The position numbers and the translations under genes were made by a program. The notes under the pieces are model-generated. The model saw nothing but the letters and a program-made list of their open reading frames with translations. It was not told the origin of the DNA and ran no database searches. Shown piece by piece: positions 45,312-53,876 of a DNA stretch of 64,000 nucleotides (position 1 is its first letter; each line of letters opens with the position of its first letter). Source of the DNA: Hahnella lacustris (GTDB taxonomy: Bacteria > Pseudomonadota > Gammaproteobacteria > Burkholderiales > Burkholderiaceae_A); assembly GCA_965194655.1 (NCBI GenBank), contig OZ239148.1, forward strand, positions 2,046,001 to 2,110,000, written 5' to 3'.

Positions 45312-45665
45312 GGACAGTGGGTCTGTAGGCCGGATTCTGTTACGGGGCACAAGGCCCTATGACGATCATCCCTCTAGGCGCGCCATTGCTGACGCGCTCA
45401 AGCCACCGACCCGCGTGCTCCGGCGGGACGCCGTTTCGACCCTCGAGAGAGCCTGCACACGCCTATTTGGTGTTGCTCCGGGTGGAGGTTACCGCGTTTC
45501 ACATCCCCATGGTCGCCCATGGTTACTCGTCTCTGTGGCCCTATTCCTCGCCTTGGGCGCATCGAAATGCGCTTGCTGCGTACGGCCGTTAGCCGTCACC
45601 CTACCCTGTGGAGTCCGGACCTTCCTCTCCTAGCAAGCTAGCAGCGATCGTCCGACCCACTGTCC
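45312..45665 (-). ncRNA. rnpB: RNase P RNA (class A)
   Basis: This is the catalytic RNA that trims tRNA 5' leaders. The two ends form a perfect 12-bp P1 helix (ggacagtgggtc with gacccactgtcc). Conserved core strings are present on the minus strand: GAGGAAGGTCCGGACTCC near the 5' end and ACAGAATCCGGCCTACAGACC near the 3' end. The size of about 354 bases fits. No obvious terminator follows. Its first 28 bases overlap the coding end of the DUF3025 gene on the same strand. Confidence 0.95.
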
Positions 45666-46480
45666 ACCGCCATCATACGGGCTGCGCGACGGGGACGAAA
45701 GACCTGCTCGTCGGTATAGAAATCTGGCGCCTCATTGCCAGGCCACCAGCCGGGCACGCCCAGGACCGGAAGGGGTAGAAGCTGCGGTGGGGACAGAGAA
45801 AGCGTCTCCTCTGGCAAAGGGCTGGCTGCGAGCGCCAGTGCGTCGACCTCAGACCAGGTGGGCGCTTGAGCACCCTCAGGCATCCTCAGGACCCAGGCAT
45901 GGGCTGTCATGGACTTATAAGGCGCAACGCCCTTCTCGAGCAGAGCATGCCCCATCAGCCGAACCACCCGCCCGTGCTGCCAGTCCTCCCGATGACGCAC
46001 GAAGGCGTCCTGCCAGTGACGGGATTGAAGCGCCATGACCAATCGACTCCCCGGACTGGCGTCAAGAACCAACGCCCCACTCTCATCCATCAGGGTCGCC
46101 CAATCTCGCCAGACGCCTCGGGGCCCTTGTGTGCCCAGCCTCTCAAGCCAGAGTGCCTGTATCGCATTGAGCCTTGCCTTGAAACGCGGCAGGTGCAGCC
46201 AGACCCAGGCGTTGAGTCGATCATGGAGGTTGTTGCGTGTGGGCACACAAGCCGTCTGAGCAATCCACCTCTCATAGGCCACCGCCCTGGGAAGGGCATC
46301 GTAGGCTAAAAACCGCAGGGTTCGGCCGTCCTCAAGTTGGAGGTCTCGTTGCCGCGCCTGTGTATTCATCCAGACCAGCCAGTCGTCGAAGCTTGTCGCT
46401 TGATCCTGCGACAGGCAGCGTGTCCAGGCGTCTGTTGGCGTAGCTCCATCGAGCCACGCAGGCGAACTAGACGGCGTCAC
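45638..46480 (-). CDS. DUF3025 domain-containing protein
   Basis: This is a protein of about 280 residues of unknown function. Family-type motifs are RNNLHDRLNAWVWLHLPR, ALVLDASPGSRLV, MGHALLEKGVAPYKSMTAHA and a late GWWPGNEAPDFYTDEQVFRP. The GTG at 46480 is preferred, overlapping the pyrC stop by 14 bases; a longer frame to 46552 would lie in conserved pyrC sequence. It commonly follows pyrC in Burkholderiales. Its last codons lie inside the 5' end of rnpB. Confidence 0.82.
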   Translation of the reverse strand: MTPSSSPAWLDGATPTDAWTRCLSQDQATSFDDWLVWMNTQARQRDLQLEDGRTLRFLAYDALPRAVAYERWIAQTACVPTRNNLHDRLNAWVWLHLPRFKARLNAIQALWLERLGTQGPRGVWRDWATLMDESGALVLDASPGSRLVMALQSRHWQDAFVRHREDWQHGRVVRLMGHALLEKGVAPYKSMTAHAWVLRMPEGAQAPTWSEVDALALAASPLPEETLSLSPPQLLPLPVLGVPGWWPGNEAPDFYTDEQVFRPRRAARMMAVDSGSDDRC

Positions 46481-47525
46481 GCTCCAAGGCCCAGTCGAGC
46501 GTCTGTCCAGCCATGAGTGGAATGATGGTCTCACCGCAGAAAGGAAGCGCATCTGGCACCTGCCAGGGTCGACGCACCAGTCGGACCTGCTCGTTCACGC
46601 GAGGCAGCCCATAGAAGTCTGCTCCGAAATGCCCGGCGAACGCATTCAAACGATCGAGCGCACCAGCCTGCTCGAAGGCCTGCGCATAGAGGCTCAGGGC
46701 ATGTGGCGCCGTGTAGCAGCCTGCACATCCGCAGCTGGTCTCCTTCGCGCTGCGAGCGTGGGGGGCGGAGTCCGTGCCCAGAAAAAATCGGGGATTTCCG
46801 CTGGTTGCAGCCTTGAGCAGGGCCTGACGATGAGTCTCGCGCTTGAGCACGGGCAGACAGTAGGCATGCGGGCGAAGCCCGCCCTGGAAAATGGCGTTTC
46901 GGCTCAGGAGGAGATGCTGTGGCGTGATGGTGGCTGCGATGCCAGGTTCACTCTGAGCGACATAGTCTGCCCCTTCACGGGTGGTGATGTGTTCCAGCAC
47001 CACACGAAGGCCGGGATGACGCCTGCGCATGGGGGCCAAGACCTCTTCCACAAATCGAGCCTCTCGATCAAAGACGTCCACCTCGGCGTGAGTGACCTCG
47101 CCATGCACACAGAGCACCACCCCATGCTTGGCCATGGCCTCCAGGGCCGCGTCGCAGCGGGCCAAGTCCGTCACCCCTCGGTCGGAATGGGTCGTCGCGC
47201 CCGCAGGGTAGAGCTTGAAGGCCAGGGCATGAACCGTCTGTGCGACACGGGCCACCTCCTCCACCGGCGTGTTGTCGGTGAGGTAGAGCGTCATCTTCGG
47301 GTCGAAGGACGAGCCGGGCTCCAAGGCCCTCAGAATCTCCTCCCGATAGGCCAGCGCATGCTCAACCGTGGTGACCGGAGGGCTGAGGTTGGGCATCACC
47401 AAGGCTCGTTCGGTCCAGGCAGCACTCGCGTTGACGACATCCCGAAGGGCTTGGCCCTGCCGCAAATGCAGGTGCCAGTCATCCGGACGCGTGATTCGAA
47501 GTTCAGTGAGAGGGGAAGCAGTCAT
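46467..47525 (-). CDS. pyrC: Dihydroorotase
   Basis: PyrC closes carbamoyl-aspartate to dihydroorotate in pyrimidine synthesis. The zinc-binding start is DDWHLHLR (His18, His20). FKLYPAGATTHSDRGV holds the lysine that is carbamylated in this enzyme class. VLEHITTREG and FFLGTDSAPH supply further metal or substrate residues. It has 352 residues, the type I (E. coli-like) form. Start overlaps the glycerate kinase stop (ATGA). Confidence 0.96.
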   Translation of the reverse strand: MTASPLTELRITRPDDWHLHLRQGQALRDVVNASAAWTERALVMPNLSPPVTTVEHALAYREEILRALEPGSSFDPKMTLYLTDNTPVEEVARVAQTVHALAFKLYPAGATTHSDRGVTDLARCDAALEAMAKHGVVLCVHGEVTHAEVDVFDREARFVEEVLAPMRRRHPGLRVVLEHITTREGADYVAQSEPGIAATITPQHLLLSRNAIFQGGLRPHAYCLPVLKRETHRQALLKAATSGNPRFFLGTDSAPHARSAKETSCGCAGCYTAPHALSLYAQAFEQAGALDRLNAFAGHFGADFYGLPRVNEQVRLVRRPWQVPDALPFCGETIIPLMAGQTLDWALERDAV

Positions 47526-48811
47526 GTGATGAGGATCGCACGAAAGTCGTTGACATTGGTTCGCGTCGGACCCGTTTGAATCACTTGGCCGAGTGGCTCG
47601 AAGACGGCCAAGGCGTCGTTGTCATCGAGGGCTTTCAGGGGCACTGCGCCGGCCGCGCGCGCCTGCTGCAGGGTCTCTGGCGTGAGCCAAGCCCCGGCGA
47701 AGGGACACACACCATCAATGCCATCTGTATCGGCTGCCCATGCGCTCACCTGCGCCGAAACCCCCAACGACTCCACCGCCAAGCCAAGGGCCAATAGAAA
47801 CTCAGAGCAGCGACCTCCACGCCCAGCGCCTCGGACCGTGACGGTGCACTCACCGCCCGAGAGCAGCGCGACGGGCCGCGTAAAAGCGGGGTCGCGATCC
47901 TGGGCGAGCTCACGCACCCAGGATGCCATGGCCGTGGCCACATCCCGAGCCTCTCCGGTGACGGCATCACCCAGATTGATCACTCTGACTCCATGAGATC
48001 GCAGACATGCGGCTGAAGCATCGAGGCTGGTTCGAGCCGTGGCAATGACCTGCGTTCGAGCATGCGCAAGGCGTAAGTCGCCTGGCTTGGGAGTCTCAGC
48101 GATGTCTCCGGACATCCCGGACTGAAGGTGTCGCCTCACCGAATCCGGTGGGGTGACCCCCCAACGGCTCAAAACCTCCATCGCATCGGAATAACTCGAG
48201 GGATCGGGTGAACAGGGTCCAGAGGCAATCGCGGACGGGTCATCCCCAACCACATCTGAAATGACCAGGGCCAAGACCGGGGCGCGGCAGCACAGCGCCA
48301 GCTGACCGCCCTGAATGCGGGAGAGGTGCTTACGCACCACATTCATATCCGTGATGGGCGCGCCAGACCTGAGCAAGGCCTTGGTGACCGCCTGCAGGTC
48401 CGCCATGCTGACTCCCGCAACGGGTAGGCTCAGAAGGCTCGACCCACCTCCAGAGACCAATGCAACCAAAAGGTCATCGGGTCCCAGCGCCCCAACGGCC
48501 TCCAGAATCTCTTGGGCGGCCACCTCTCCCGCAGCATCGGGCACCGGATGACCGGCCTCGACACAGCGAATTCGGTCTAGGGGCAGCCCGTGGGCATAGC
48601 GGGTGATCACCAGGCCCGAGAGCGCAGCCTCGCGAGGCCAAGCCCGCTCTAAAGCAGAAGCCATGCTGGCAGCAGCCTTTCCCGCGCCTACCACCAGGGT
48701 ACGACCCTTGGGAGGGGAAGGCAGCCGACCTTGCATGCAGACCTGGGGATTGGCGGCCTCCACCGCGGCGGCAAAAGCAGCCCTCAGCAGTGCGGGGCCG
48801 TCAAGACTCAT
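47522..48811 (-). CDS. Glycerate 2-kinase / hydroxypyruvate reductase-type protein (DUF4147-MOFRL)
   Basis: This is a 429-residue protein of the GckA/TtuD family, which phosphorylates D-glycerate to 2-phosphoglycerate; some members were first named hydroxypyruvate reductase. The N-terminal DUF4147 domain shows VVGAGKAAASMASALE and VSGGGSSLLSLP. The C-terminal MOFRL domain shows LLSGGECTVTVRGAGRGGRCSE, shortened here, and the late SAWAADTDGIDG. It is coupled to the tartrate dehydrogenase-like gene upstream and pyrC downstream by 4-base overlaps. The pairing with a TtuC-like enzyme suggests tartrate or glycerate use. Confidence 0.9.
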   Translation of the reverse strand: MSLDGPALLRAAFAAAVEAANPQVCMQGRLPSPPKGRTLVVGAGKAAASMASALERAWPREAALSGLVITRYAHGLPLDRIRCVEAGHPVPDAAGEVAAQEILEAVGALGPDDLLVALVSGGGSSLLSLPVAGVSMADLQAVTKALLRSGAPITDMNVVRKHLSRIQGGQLALCCRAPVLALVISDVVGDDPSAIASGPCSPDPSSYSDAMEVLSRWGVTPPDSVRRHLQSGMSGDIAETPKPGDLRLAHARTQVIATARTSLDASAACLRSHGVRVINLGDAVTGEARDVATAMASWVRELAQDRDPAFTRPVALLSGGECTVTVRGAGRGGRCSEFLLALGLAVESLGVSAQVSAWAADTDGIDGVCPFAGAWLTPETLQQARAAGAVPLKALDDNDALAVFEPLGQVIQTGPTRTNVNDFRAILIT

Positions 48812-49878
48812 GCCGTTTTCACAGCCTCTGCAATGGCAGCCCCAACCTCCACGGTATTGGCGGTTCCGCCAAGGTCTCGAGTCTTTGGGCCCGAGCGAAG
48901 AACCTGCTCGATGGCCCGCAGAATCGCGTCATGCGCATCGGCATGGCCGAGGAAGTCGAGCATCATGGCACCAGACCAGATCTGGCCAATGGGGTTCGCG
49001 ATCCCCCTGCCGGCGATATCAGGTGCTGAGCCATGCACCGGCTCAAAGAGCGAGGGGAAATTGCGCTCGGGATTCAGGTTGCCTGAGGGTGCAATGCCAA
49101 TGGTTCCGGTGCATGCAGGCCCGAGATCCGAAAGGATGTCGCCAAAAAGATTGCTCGCAACCACGACATCAAACCAATCGGGATGCTGCACAAAGTGAGC
49201 GGTGAGAATATCGATGTGGTATTTGTCCCAGCGAACGTCTGGATAGGCCTTTGCCATCTCTTCCACGCGCCCATCCCACCAGGGCATGGTGATGGCAATG
49301 CCATTGCTCTTTGTGGCCGAGGTGAGGTGTTTCTTGGGCCTGCGTTGCGCCAGTTCAAATGCAAACTTCAGAACGCGATCGGTGCCCACCCGGGTCATCA
49401 CCGTCTCCTGAATCACCACCTCCCGCTGCGTGCCAGCAAACATGGTTCCGCCGACAGAGGAATACTCTCCCTCTGTATTCTCACGAACCACGTAGAAATC
49501 AATGTCACCCGGATTGCGATCTGCCAAAGGTGAACGCACTCCGGGCATGAGCCGCACGGGTCGAAGGTTGATGTACTGGTCAAACTCGCGCCGAAACTTC
49601 AGCAGAGAGCCCCAGAGTGAGACGTGATCCGGAACCGTCGCAGGCCAGCCCACTGCCCCATAGAAAATGGCATCGTGACTACCGATCTGGGCTTTCCAGT
49701 CAGCTGGCAGCATATCGCCGTGCGCGTGGTAGTAATCACAAGACGCAAAATCAAAATGGTCAAACTGCAGCTGGAGTCCAAAGCGCTTGGCGCAGGCTTC
49801 CAACACCATGATGCCTTGAGGCAGCACTTCTTTACCAATCCCATCCCCTGGGATTGCAGCAATCCGATAACGCGACAT
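48808..49878 (-). CDS. ttuC: Tartrate dehydrogenase / D-malate dehydrogenase (TtuC-like)
   Basis: This is an NAD-dependent beta-decarboxylating dehydrogenase of 356 residues. It belongs to the isopropylmalate/tartrate/D-malate group. AAIPGDGIGKEVLPQG begins the fold. ENTEGEYSSVGG and the signature NLFGDILSDLGPACTGTIG bind substrate and metal. The long WGSLLKFRREFDQYINLRP is typical of tartrate dehydrogenases. ATG 49878 has an AGGAAAG site. It follows aapP by 16 bases. Exact substrate (tartrate, D-malate or both) is not decided by sequence. Confidence 0.88.
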   Translation of the reverse strand: MSRYRIAAIPGDGIGKEVLPQGIMVLEACAKRFGLQLQFDHFDFASCDYYHAHGDMLPADWKAQIGSHDAIFYGAVGWPATVPDHVSLWGSLLKFRREFDQYINLRPVRLMPGVRSPLADRNPGDIDFYVVRENTEGEYSSVGGTMFAGTQREVVIQETVMTRVGTDRVLKFAFELAQRRPKKHLTSATKSNGIAITMPWWDGRVEEMAKAYPDVRWDKYHIDILTAHFVQHPDWFDVVVASNLFGDILSDLGPACTGTIGIAPSGNLNPERNFPSLFEPVHGSAPDIAGRGIANPIGQIWSGAMMLDFLGHADAHDAILRAIEQVLRSGPKTRDLGGTANTVEVGAAIAEAVKTA

Positions 49879-49894
49879 GACTTTCCTTTGTAGA

Positions 49895-50629
49895 TTAATG
49901 GGGGAGAATTTTCGAGAGAAAATCGATCGCGCGCGGATGTTTGGGCGCGCTGAAGAATGTATTCGGGGGCGCCTCTTCCACGATCTTTCCAGCATCCATA
50001 AAGATCACTCGGTCTGCGACTTCCCGAGCAAACCCCATCTCGTGGGTCACACAGATCATGGTGGTGCCTTGCTTGGCGAGGCTCACCATGACATCGAGCA
50101 CCTCCTTGACCATCTCAGGGTCAAGTGCGCTGGTGGGCTCGTCAAAGAGCAAAACCTCAGGCTTCATGCAGAGCGCACGAGCAATGGCCACACGCTGTTG
50201 CTGACCGCCACTGAGCTGACCGGGATACTTCTGAGCCTGCTCGGCAATACGAACACGTTCGAGTTGACGCATCGCCTCGGCCTCTGCCTCGGCCTGTCCG
50301 ACGCCACGCACATGCATGGGTGCCAGGGTGAGATTCTGAAGAACGGTCAGATGAGGGAAGAGGTTGAAGCTCTGAAAGACCATGCCTACCTTGGCGCGAA
50401 CCTCGTGAATCGACTTCAGATCATCGGTGAGGTGGGTTCCACAGACGGTGAGCCGCCCTGCCTGGTAGGGCTCGAGCGCATTCACACAGCGAATCAGAGT
50501 GGACTTTCCGCTGCCAGACGGGCCGCAGACCACGACTCTCTCTCCCTGAGCAATGGCCAGGTCAACTTCGGTCAAGACCTGAAAACTGCCGTACCACTTG
50601 GAGACCTGCTCAAACTGGATCACCGACAT
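49895..50629 (-). CDS. aapP: Amino acid ABC transporter, ATP-binding protein
   Basis: This is a polar-amino-acid importer ATPase of 244 residues (GlnQ/AapP group). Walker A is GPSGSGKST, the Q-loop FQSFNLFPHLTVLQN, the signature LSGGQQQRVAIARAL and Walker B LLFDEPTSALDP. It is the last transporter gene of aapJQMP and is followed closely by the tartrate dehydrogenase-like gene. It energises uptake through AapQ and AapM at the inner membrane. Confidence 0.94.
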   Translation of the reverse strand: MSVIQFEQVSKWYGSFQVLTEVDLAIAQGERVVVCGPSGSGKSTLIRCVNALEPYQAGRLTVCGTHLTDDLKSIHEVRAKVGMVFQSFNLFPHLTVLQNLTLAPMHVRGVGQAEAEAEAMRQLERVRIAEQAQKYPGQLSGGQQQRVAIARALCMKPEVLLFDEPTSALDPEMVKEVLDVMVSLAKQGTTMICVTHEMGFAREVADRVIFMDAGKIVEEAPPNTFFSAPKHPRAIDFLSKILPH

Positions 50630-50638
50630 GTCTATTTC

Positions 50639-51697
50639 CTATCGTCTCGAGGACGCAAAGTCACGCTCGAGCCCCCGCGCATAGCGGCTCATGGCGCTAC
50701 AGAACACCCAATACACGAGGGCCACAAACAAAAAGCCCTCGACATAGAACGGTCGCCACTCGGGGTCGGCCAAGGCCAATCGCAGACTGCCAAAGAGCTC
50801 GAAGAGGCTCACGATCGTGACCAGGGAGGTGTCCTTGAACAAAGCGATAAAGCTATTGACAAGCGGTGGCACGACCACCCGAAAGGCCTGGGGCAGAACG
50901 ACTTTGGACTGGGTGAGCCAGTAGCCCATGCCCAGAGACTGAGCCGCCTCAATCTGACCCCTCGGAACCGATTGAATTCCGCCTCGAATCACCTCCGCCT
51001 GGTACGCCGCACTAAAGAGCGTGAGGCCCACGCCCACGCGAAGGAGCACATCAGGGTTCATTCCCGAAGGCAAAAAGAGCGGGAACATAAAGCTCGCCAT
51101 GAACAACACCGTCACCAAAGGCACGCCTCGAACCACCTCAACAAAGGTGGTGCAGACTGCCCGAACCAACGGCAGGTCCGAGCTTCGGCCCAGGGCCAAG
51201 GCCACCGCGAGCGGAAGCGAGGCGAGATTGCCAATGATGGCAAGAAGCAAGGTGAGCGAGAGACCGCCCAAACGCTCGGTGGGCACCTCAGAGAGCCCAG
51301 CAAAGCCGCCGAGCATCAGCAAGACCGAGAAGACGATGGCGGCCAGGGCAGCAGCGAACACCCACGGCTTCCACCACTCCCGACGGGCAATGGCCAGCAC
51401 AGCCGCAATCATCAACACGCAGGCCACCACGGGACGCCAGAGCTCCTCAAAGGGATAACGGCCAAACAGAATGAGGCGCCATTTCTCGGACACCACACCC
51501 CAGCAGGCTCCTTGGCCACGAGCCTCTCGACAGGCGACGAGGTCCGCAGACCAGACCGCGTGCCCAATGGCCCAGGGCAGAAACTGAACCAAGAACCAGA
51601 CCAATAGACCCCCTGTGAGGAGGGTCAGAGCCGTGTTCAGCCTGCCTCGAAAGAGGCTCTGCAGCATGCTCGGGCCGACCGTCCTTGGGCCGTTCAT
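50639..51697 (-). CDS. aapM: Amino acid ABC transporter permease (AapM-type)
   Basis: This is an inner-membrane permease of 352 residues of the general L-amino-acid transporter. About seven to eight helices are present. The EAA-loop region reads RGQIEAAQSLGMGYWLTQ, and FVEVVRGVPLVTVLFMASF is the usual start of the core domain. The long N-terminal half before the core is typical of AapM. Overlaps aapQ by 4 bases (ATGA). Confidence 0.92.
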   Translation of the reverse strand: MNGPRTVGPSMLQSLFRGRLNTALTLLTGGLLVWFLVQFLPWAIGHAVWSADLVACREARGQGACWGVVSEKWRLILFGRYPFEELWRPVVACVLMIAAVLAIARREWWKPWVFAAALAAIVFSVLLMLGGFAGLSEVPTERLGGLSLTLLLAIIGNLASLPLAVALALGRSSDLPLVRAVCTTFVEVVRGVPLVTVLFMASFMFPLFLPSGMNPDVLLRVGVGLTLFSAAYQAEVIRGGIQSVPRGQIEAAQSLGMGYWLTQSKVVLPQAFRVVVPPLVNSFIALFKDTSLVTIVSLFELFGSLRLALADPEWRPFYVEGFLFVALVYWVFCSAMSRYARGLERDFASSRR

Positions 51698-52668
51698 GTC
51701 CGCTCCTTGAGTCGAGACGCTCGTTCAAATCGAGCCATCAGCCAGGACGTGAGCAGGGAAAGGGTGAGGTAGACCAGCATGAGCAGGCTGATGGCCTCTA
51801 CAGCATGACCGGTCTGGTTGAGTGTGGTGGTGGCCACGCTCACGAGCTCCGGGTAGCCAATGGCCACCGCCAGGCTGCTGTTCTTGGTGAGGTTGAGATA
51901 CTGATTGGTCATGGGTGGAACAATGACCCGCATGGCCTGAGGCAGGATGATGAGGCGCAGCTGCTGCCACCCCGAAAAACCCAGCGCTTTGGCTGCCTCA
52001 GACTGCCCTTTGGGCACGGACAGAATGCCAGCGCGAATCACTTCCGCAATGAAGGCGCTGGTGTAGATCGAGAGTCCACCCAGCAGCGCAAGAAACTCCG
52101 GGGAGAGTGCGGCCCCGCCCACCATTCCAAAGGGCCCCAGCTCGGGCACCTCCCACAGGCCCTCCACCCACCATGGAAAGGCGAGCCCTCCCTTGTTGAG
52201 GAAGACACCGGGCATGAGCGCGAGCGGAGCATCGTTTTCAGGAAGCAAGGACGCCAGGCCCAGGTACCAGAAAAAGAGCTGCAGGAGAAGCGGCACATTT
52301 CGAAGAACCTCGACATAGGTCCTGCAGAGCCAGGCCACCAAGGGATTGATGCTCAGCGCACCAATCGCGACGAAGAGCCCCAGGCCCGTCGCAATCAAAA
52401 TGCCCAGCACAGCCACGCGCAGCGTGTTGAGGATGCCCACCACATAGGCCATCCAGTAACTGCTGTCGGCACTGTATGAAATCAGGCGCTCGGCAATGTC
52501 GAACCCAGCCGGTCCAGAGAGAAACCCAAAGCCAAGCTCCACACCACGCGCTGCCAAATTCTTCTGCAGATTGGCAACCAGTATCCAGAGGCCGGCCAGC
52601 AGCACCAGGATCAGCAGGCCCTGCCAGAGACGGGCCCGCAGCTTGGGATTGGTCAGGCTAAGAGACAT
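51694..52668 (-). CDS. aapQ: Amino acid ABC transporter permease (AapQ-type)
   Basis: This is the partner permease, 324 residues. Its core is TYVEVLRNVPLLLQLFFWY and the EAA loop KGQSEAAKALGFSGWQQLR, followed by MTNQYLNLTKNSSLA. The large periplasmic insertion between early helices fits AapQ. A terminator-like hairpin separates it from aapJ, so less transporter than binding protein would be made. No clear ribosome site is seen before its ATG. Confidence 0.92.
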   Translation of the reverse strand: MSLSLTNPKLRARLWQGLLILVLLAGLWILVANLQKNLAARGVELGFGFLSGPAGFDIAERLISYSADSSYWMAYVVGILNTLRVAVLGILIATGLGLFVAIGALSINPLVAWLCRTYVEVLRNVPLLLQLFFWYLGLASLLPENDAPLALMPGVFLNKGGLAFPWWVEGLWEVPELGPFGMVGGAALSPEFLALLGGLSIYTSAFIAEVIRAGILSVPKGQSEAAKALGFSGWQQLRLIILPQAMRVIVPPMTNQYLNLTKNSSLAVAIGYPELVSVATTTLNQTGHAVEAISLLMLVYLTLSLLTSWLMARFERASRLKERT

Positions 52669-52677
52669 GGAAGGTAC

Positions 52678-52709
52678 AAAAAAAGAGCGCCCCCGGGTGA
52701 GGAGGGCGC
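52678..52709 (-). terminator. Terminator between aapJ and aapQ
   Basis: A GC-rich stem (gcgccccc with gagggcgc, one mismatch, 7-base loop) is followed on the minus strand by TCTTTTTTT. It lies 17 bases after the aapJ stop. Partial termination here would raise the ratio of binding protein to permease. Confidence 0.82.
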
Positions 52710-52725
52710 CTTTGGGCCATCAGGA

Positions 52726-53754
52726 TTAACGGATGGGGGGAGCGTACTGCAGCCCGCCTTGGGTCCAGAGGGCGTTCTGGCCGCGATTGAGCTTGAGGGG
52801 AGTGTTCTTGCCCACATTGCGCTCAAATACTTCGCCGTAGTTTCCAACCTGCTGAATCACACGGGCAGCCCAGGCTGCGTCCACACCGACGGCCTTGCCG
52901 AAGTCGTTGTTGCCCTGACCAAGCAGGCGCTGGATACCGGGATTGGTGTCGGCCTTCTTCTGCTCTACGTTCTGAGAGGTGATGCCCAGCTCTTCCGCTT
53001 CGAGCATGGCGAAGTGCACCCAATTGACCAGCGTGGACCAGTCCTCGTCTCCACGACGAACAGCAGGTCCAAGAGGCTCTTTGGAGATGATCTCGGGAAG
53101 AATGACGTGATCCGCTGGGTTCTTCATGTCATTTGCTCGAATGGCTGCGAGCTGAGAAGCGTCCGATGTGAAGACCTGGCAGCGGCCCTCCGCATAAGCA
53201 GCGATGAGTGCCTTGAGGTCCTCATACACGACGGGCTTGTAGCTCATCTTCTGGCTGCGGAAATAGTCGGCCAGGTTTTTCTCTGTGGTGGTTCCAGACT
53301 GCACGCAGACGGTCGCACCCTTGAGCTGCTTGGCTGACTTGAGCTTGAGCTTCGTGGGAACCAGGAATCCCTGTCCATCATAGAACGTGGTGACGCCGAA
53401 GCTCAGCCCGAGCTGGGTGTCTCGGCTCATGGTCCAGGTGGTGTTGCGAGAGAGCAGATCGATCTCGCCTGACTGCAACGCCGTGAAGCGCTGCGCAGCA
53501 TTGAGGGGCACATAGCGCACCTTATTGGCATCTCCCAACGCCGCGGCCGCAACCGCGCGACAGAAATCCACGTCGAATCCGGTCCACTTTCCTGCGCTAT
53601 CAGCAATGCCGAACCCGCCCAGACCGGCGTTGACGCCGCAGGACAAAACGCCCTTTTGTTTGACCGAGTCCAAGGTCTTTCCCGCCATCGCAGGGCCTGC
53701 AGCAACCGTCAAGGCAGCCGCTGCTGCCAGTCCAACCAGAGTCTTCTTCAACAT
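52726..53754 (-). CDS. aapJ: Amino acid ABC transporter, periplasmic binding protein
   Basis: This is a periplasmic solute-binding protein of 342 residues, SBP family 3, of the AapJ (general L-amino acid) type. A Sec signal peptide covers about residues 1-24 (MLKKTLVGLAAAAALTVAAG) with cleavage after AMA. Features are GFDVDFCRAVAAAALGD, RFTALQSGEIDLLSRN and TWTMSRDTQLGLSFG, shortened motifs of the ligand site. A GGAG site precedes the ATG. First gene of the transporter unit. Confidence 0.94.
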   Translation of the reverse strand: MLKKTLVGLAAAAALTVAAGPAMAGKTLDSVKQKGVLSCGVNAGLGGFGIADSAGKWTGFDVDFCRAVAAAALGDANKVRYVPLNAAQRFTALQSGEIDLLSRNTTWTMSRDTQLGLSFGVTTFYDGQGFLVPTKLKLKSAKQLKGATVCVQSGTTTEKNLADYFRSQKMSYKPVVYEDLKALIAAYAEGRCQVFTSDASQLAAIRANDMKNPADHVILPEIISKEPLGPAVRRGDEDWSTLVNWVHFAMLEAEELGITSQNVEQKKADTNPGIQRLLGQGNNDFGKAVGVDAAWAARVIQQVGNYGEVFERNVGKNTPLKLNRGQNALWTQGGLQYAPPIR

Positions 53755-53850
53755 CTCAATCTCCTCAAATGGGGGGCTTAAGGTTCAAAGTGTGCCTGAG
53801 GCAGAGACAAATGCGCGGCCCGCTCAACACCACCTAGGGAAAACACTATT

Positions 53851-53876
53851 CGATCCAGCGATCCGATCCAGCGATC
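53851..53876. repeat. Perfect 13-bp tandem duplication upstream of aapJ
   Basis: cgatccagcgatc occurs twice head to tail. The second copy runs into the stop codon of the ABC exporter gene. It could be a recent slippage event or a tandem operator; each copy contains two GATC-type half elements. Confidence 0.8.

Noticed and set aside
45301..45633. Plus-strand frame of 110 codons
   Set aside because: It is the antisense strand of RNase P RNA; the conserved RNA core explains the sequence.
49877..51607. Open frame of 576 codons on the plus strand across the amino-acid transporter genes
   Set aside because: It is antisense to aapP and aapM, is rich in His, Gln and Arg in the way of a shadow frame of high-GC genes, and matches no family.
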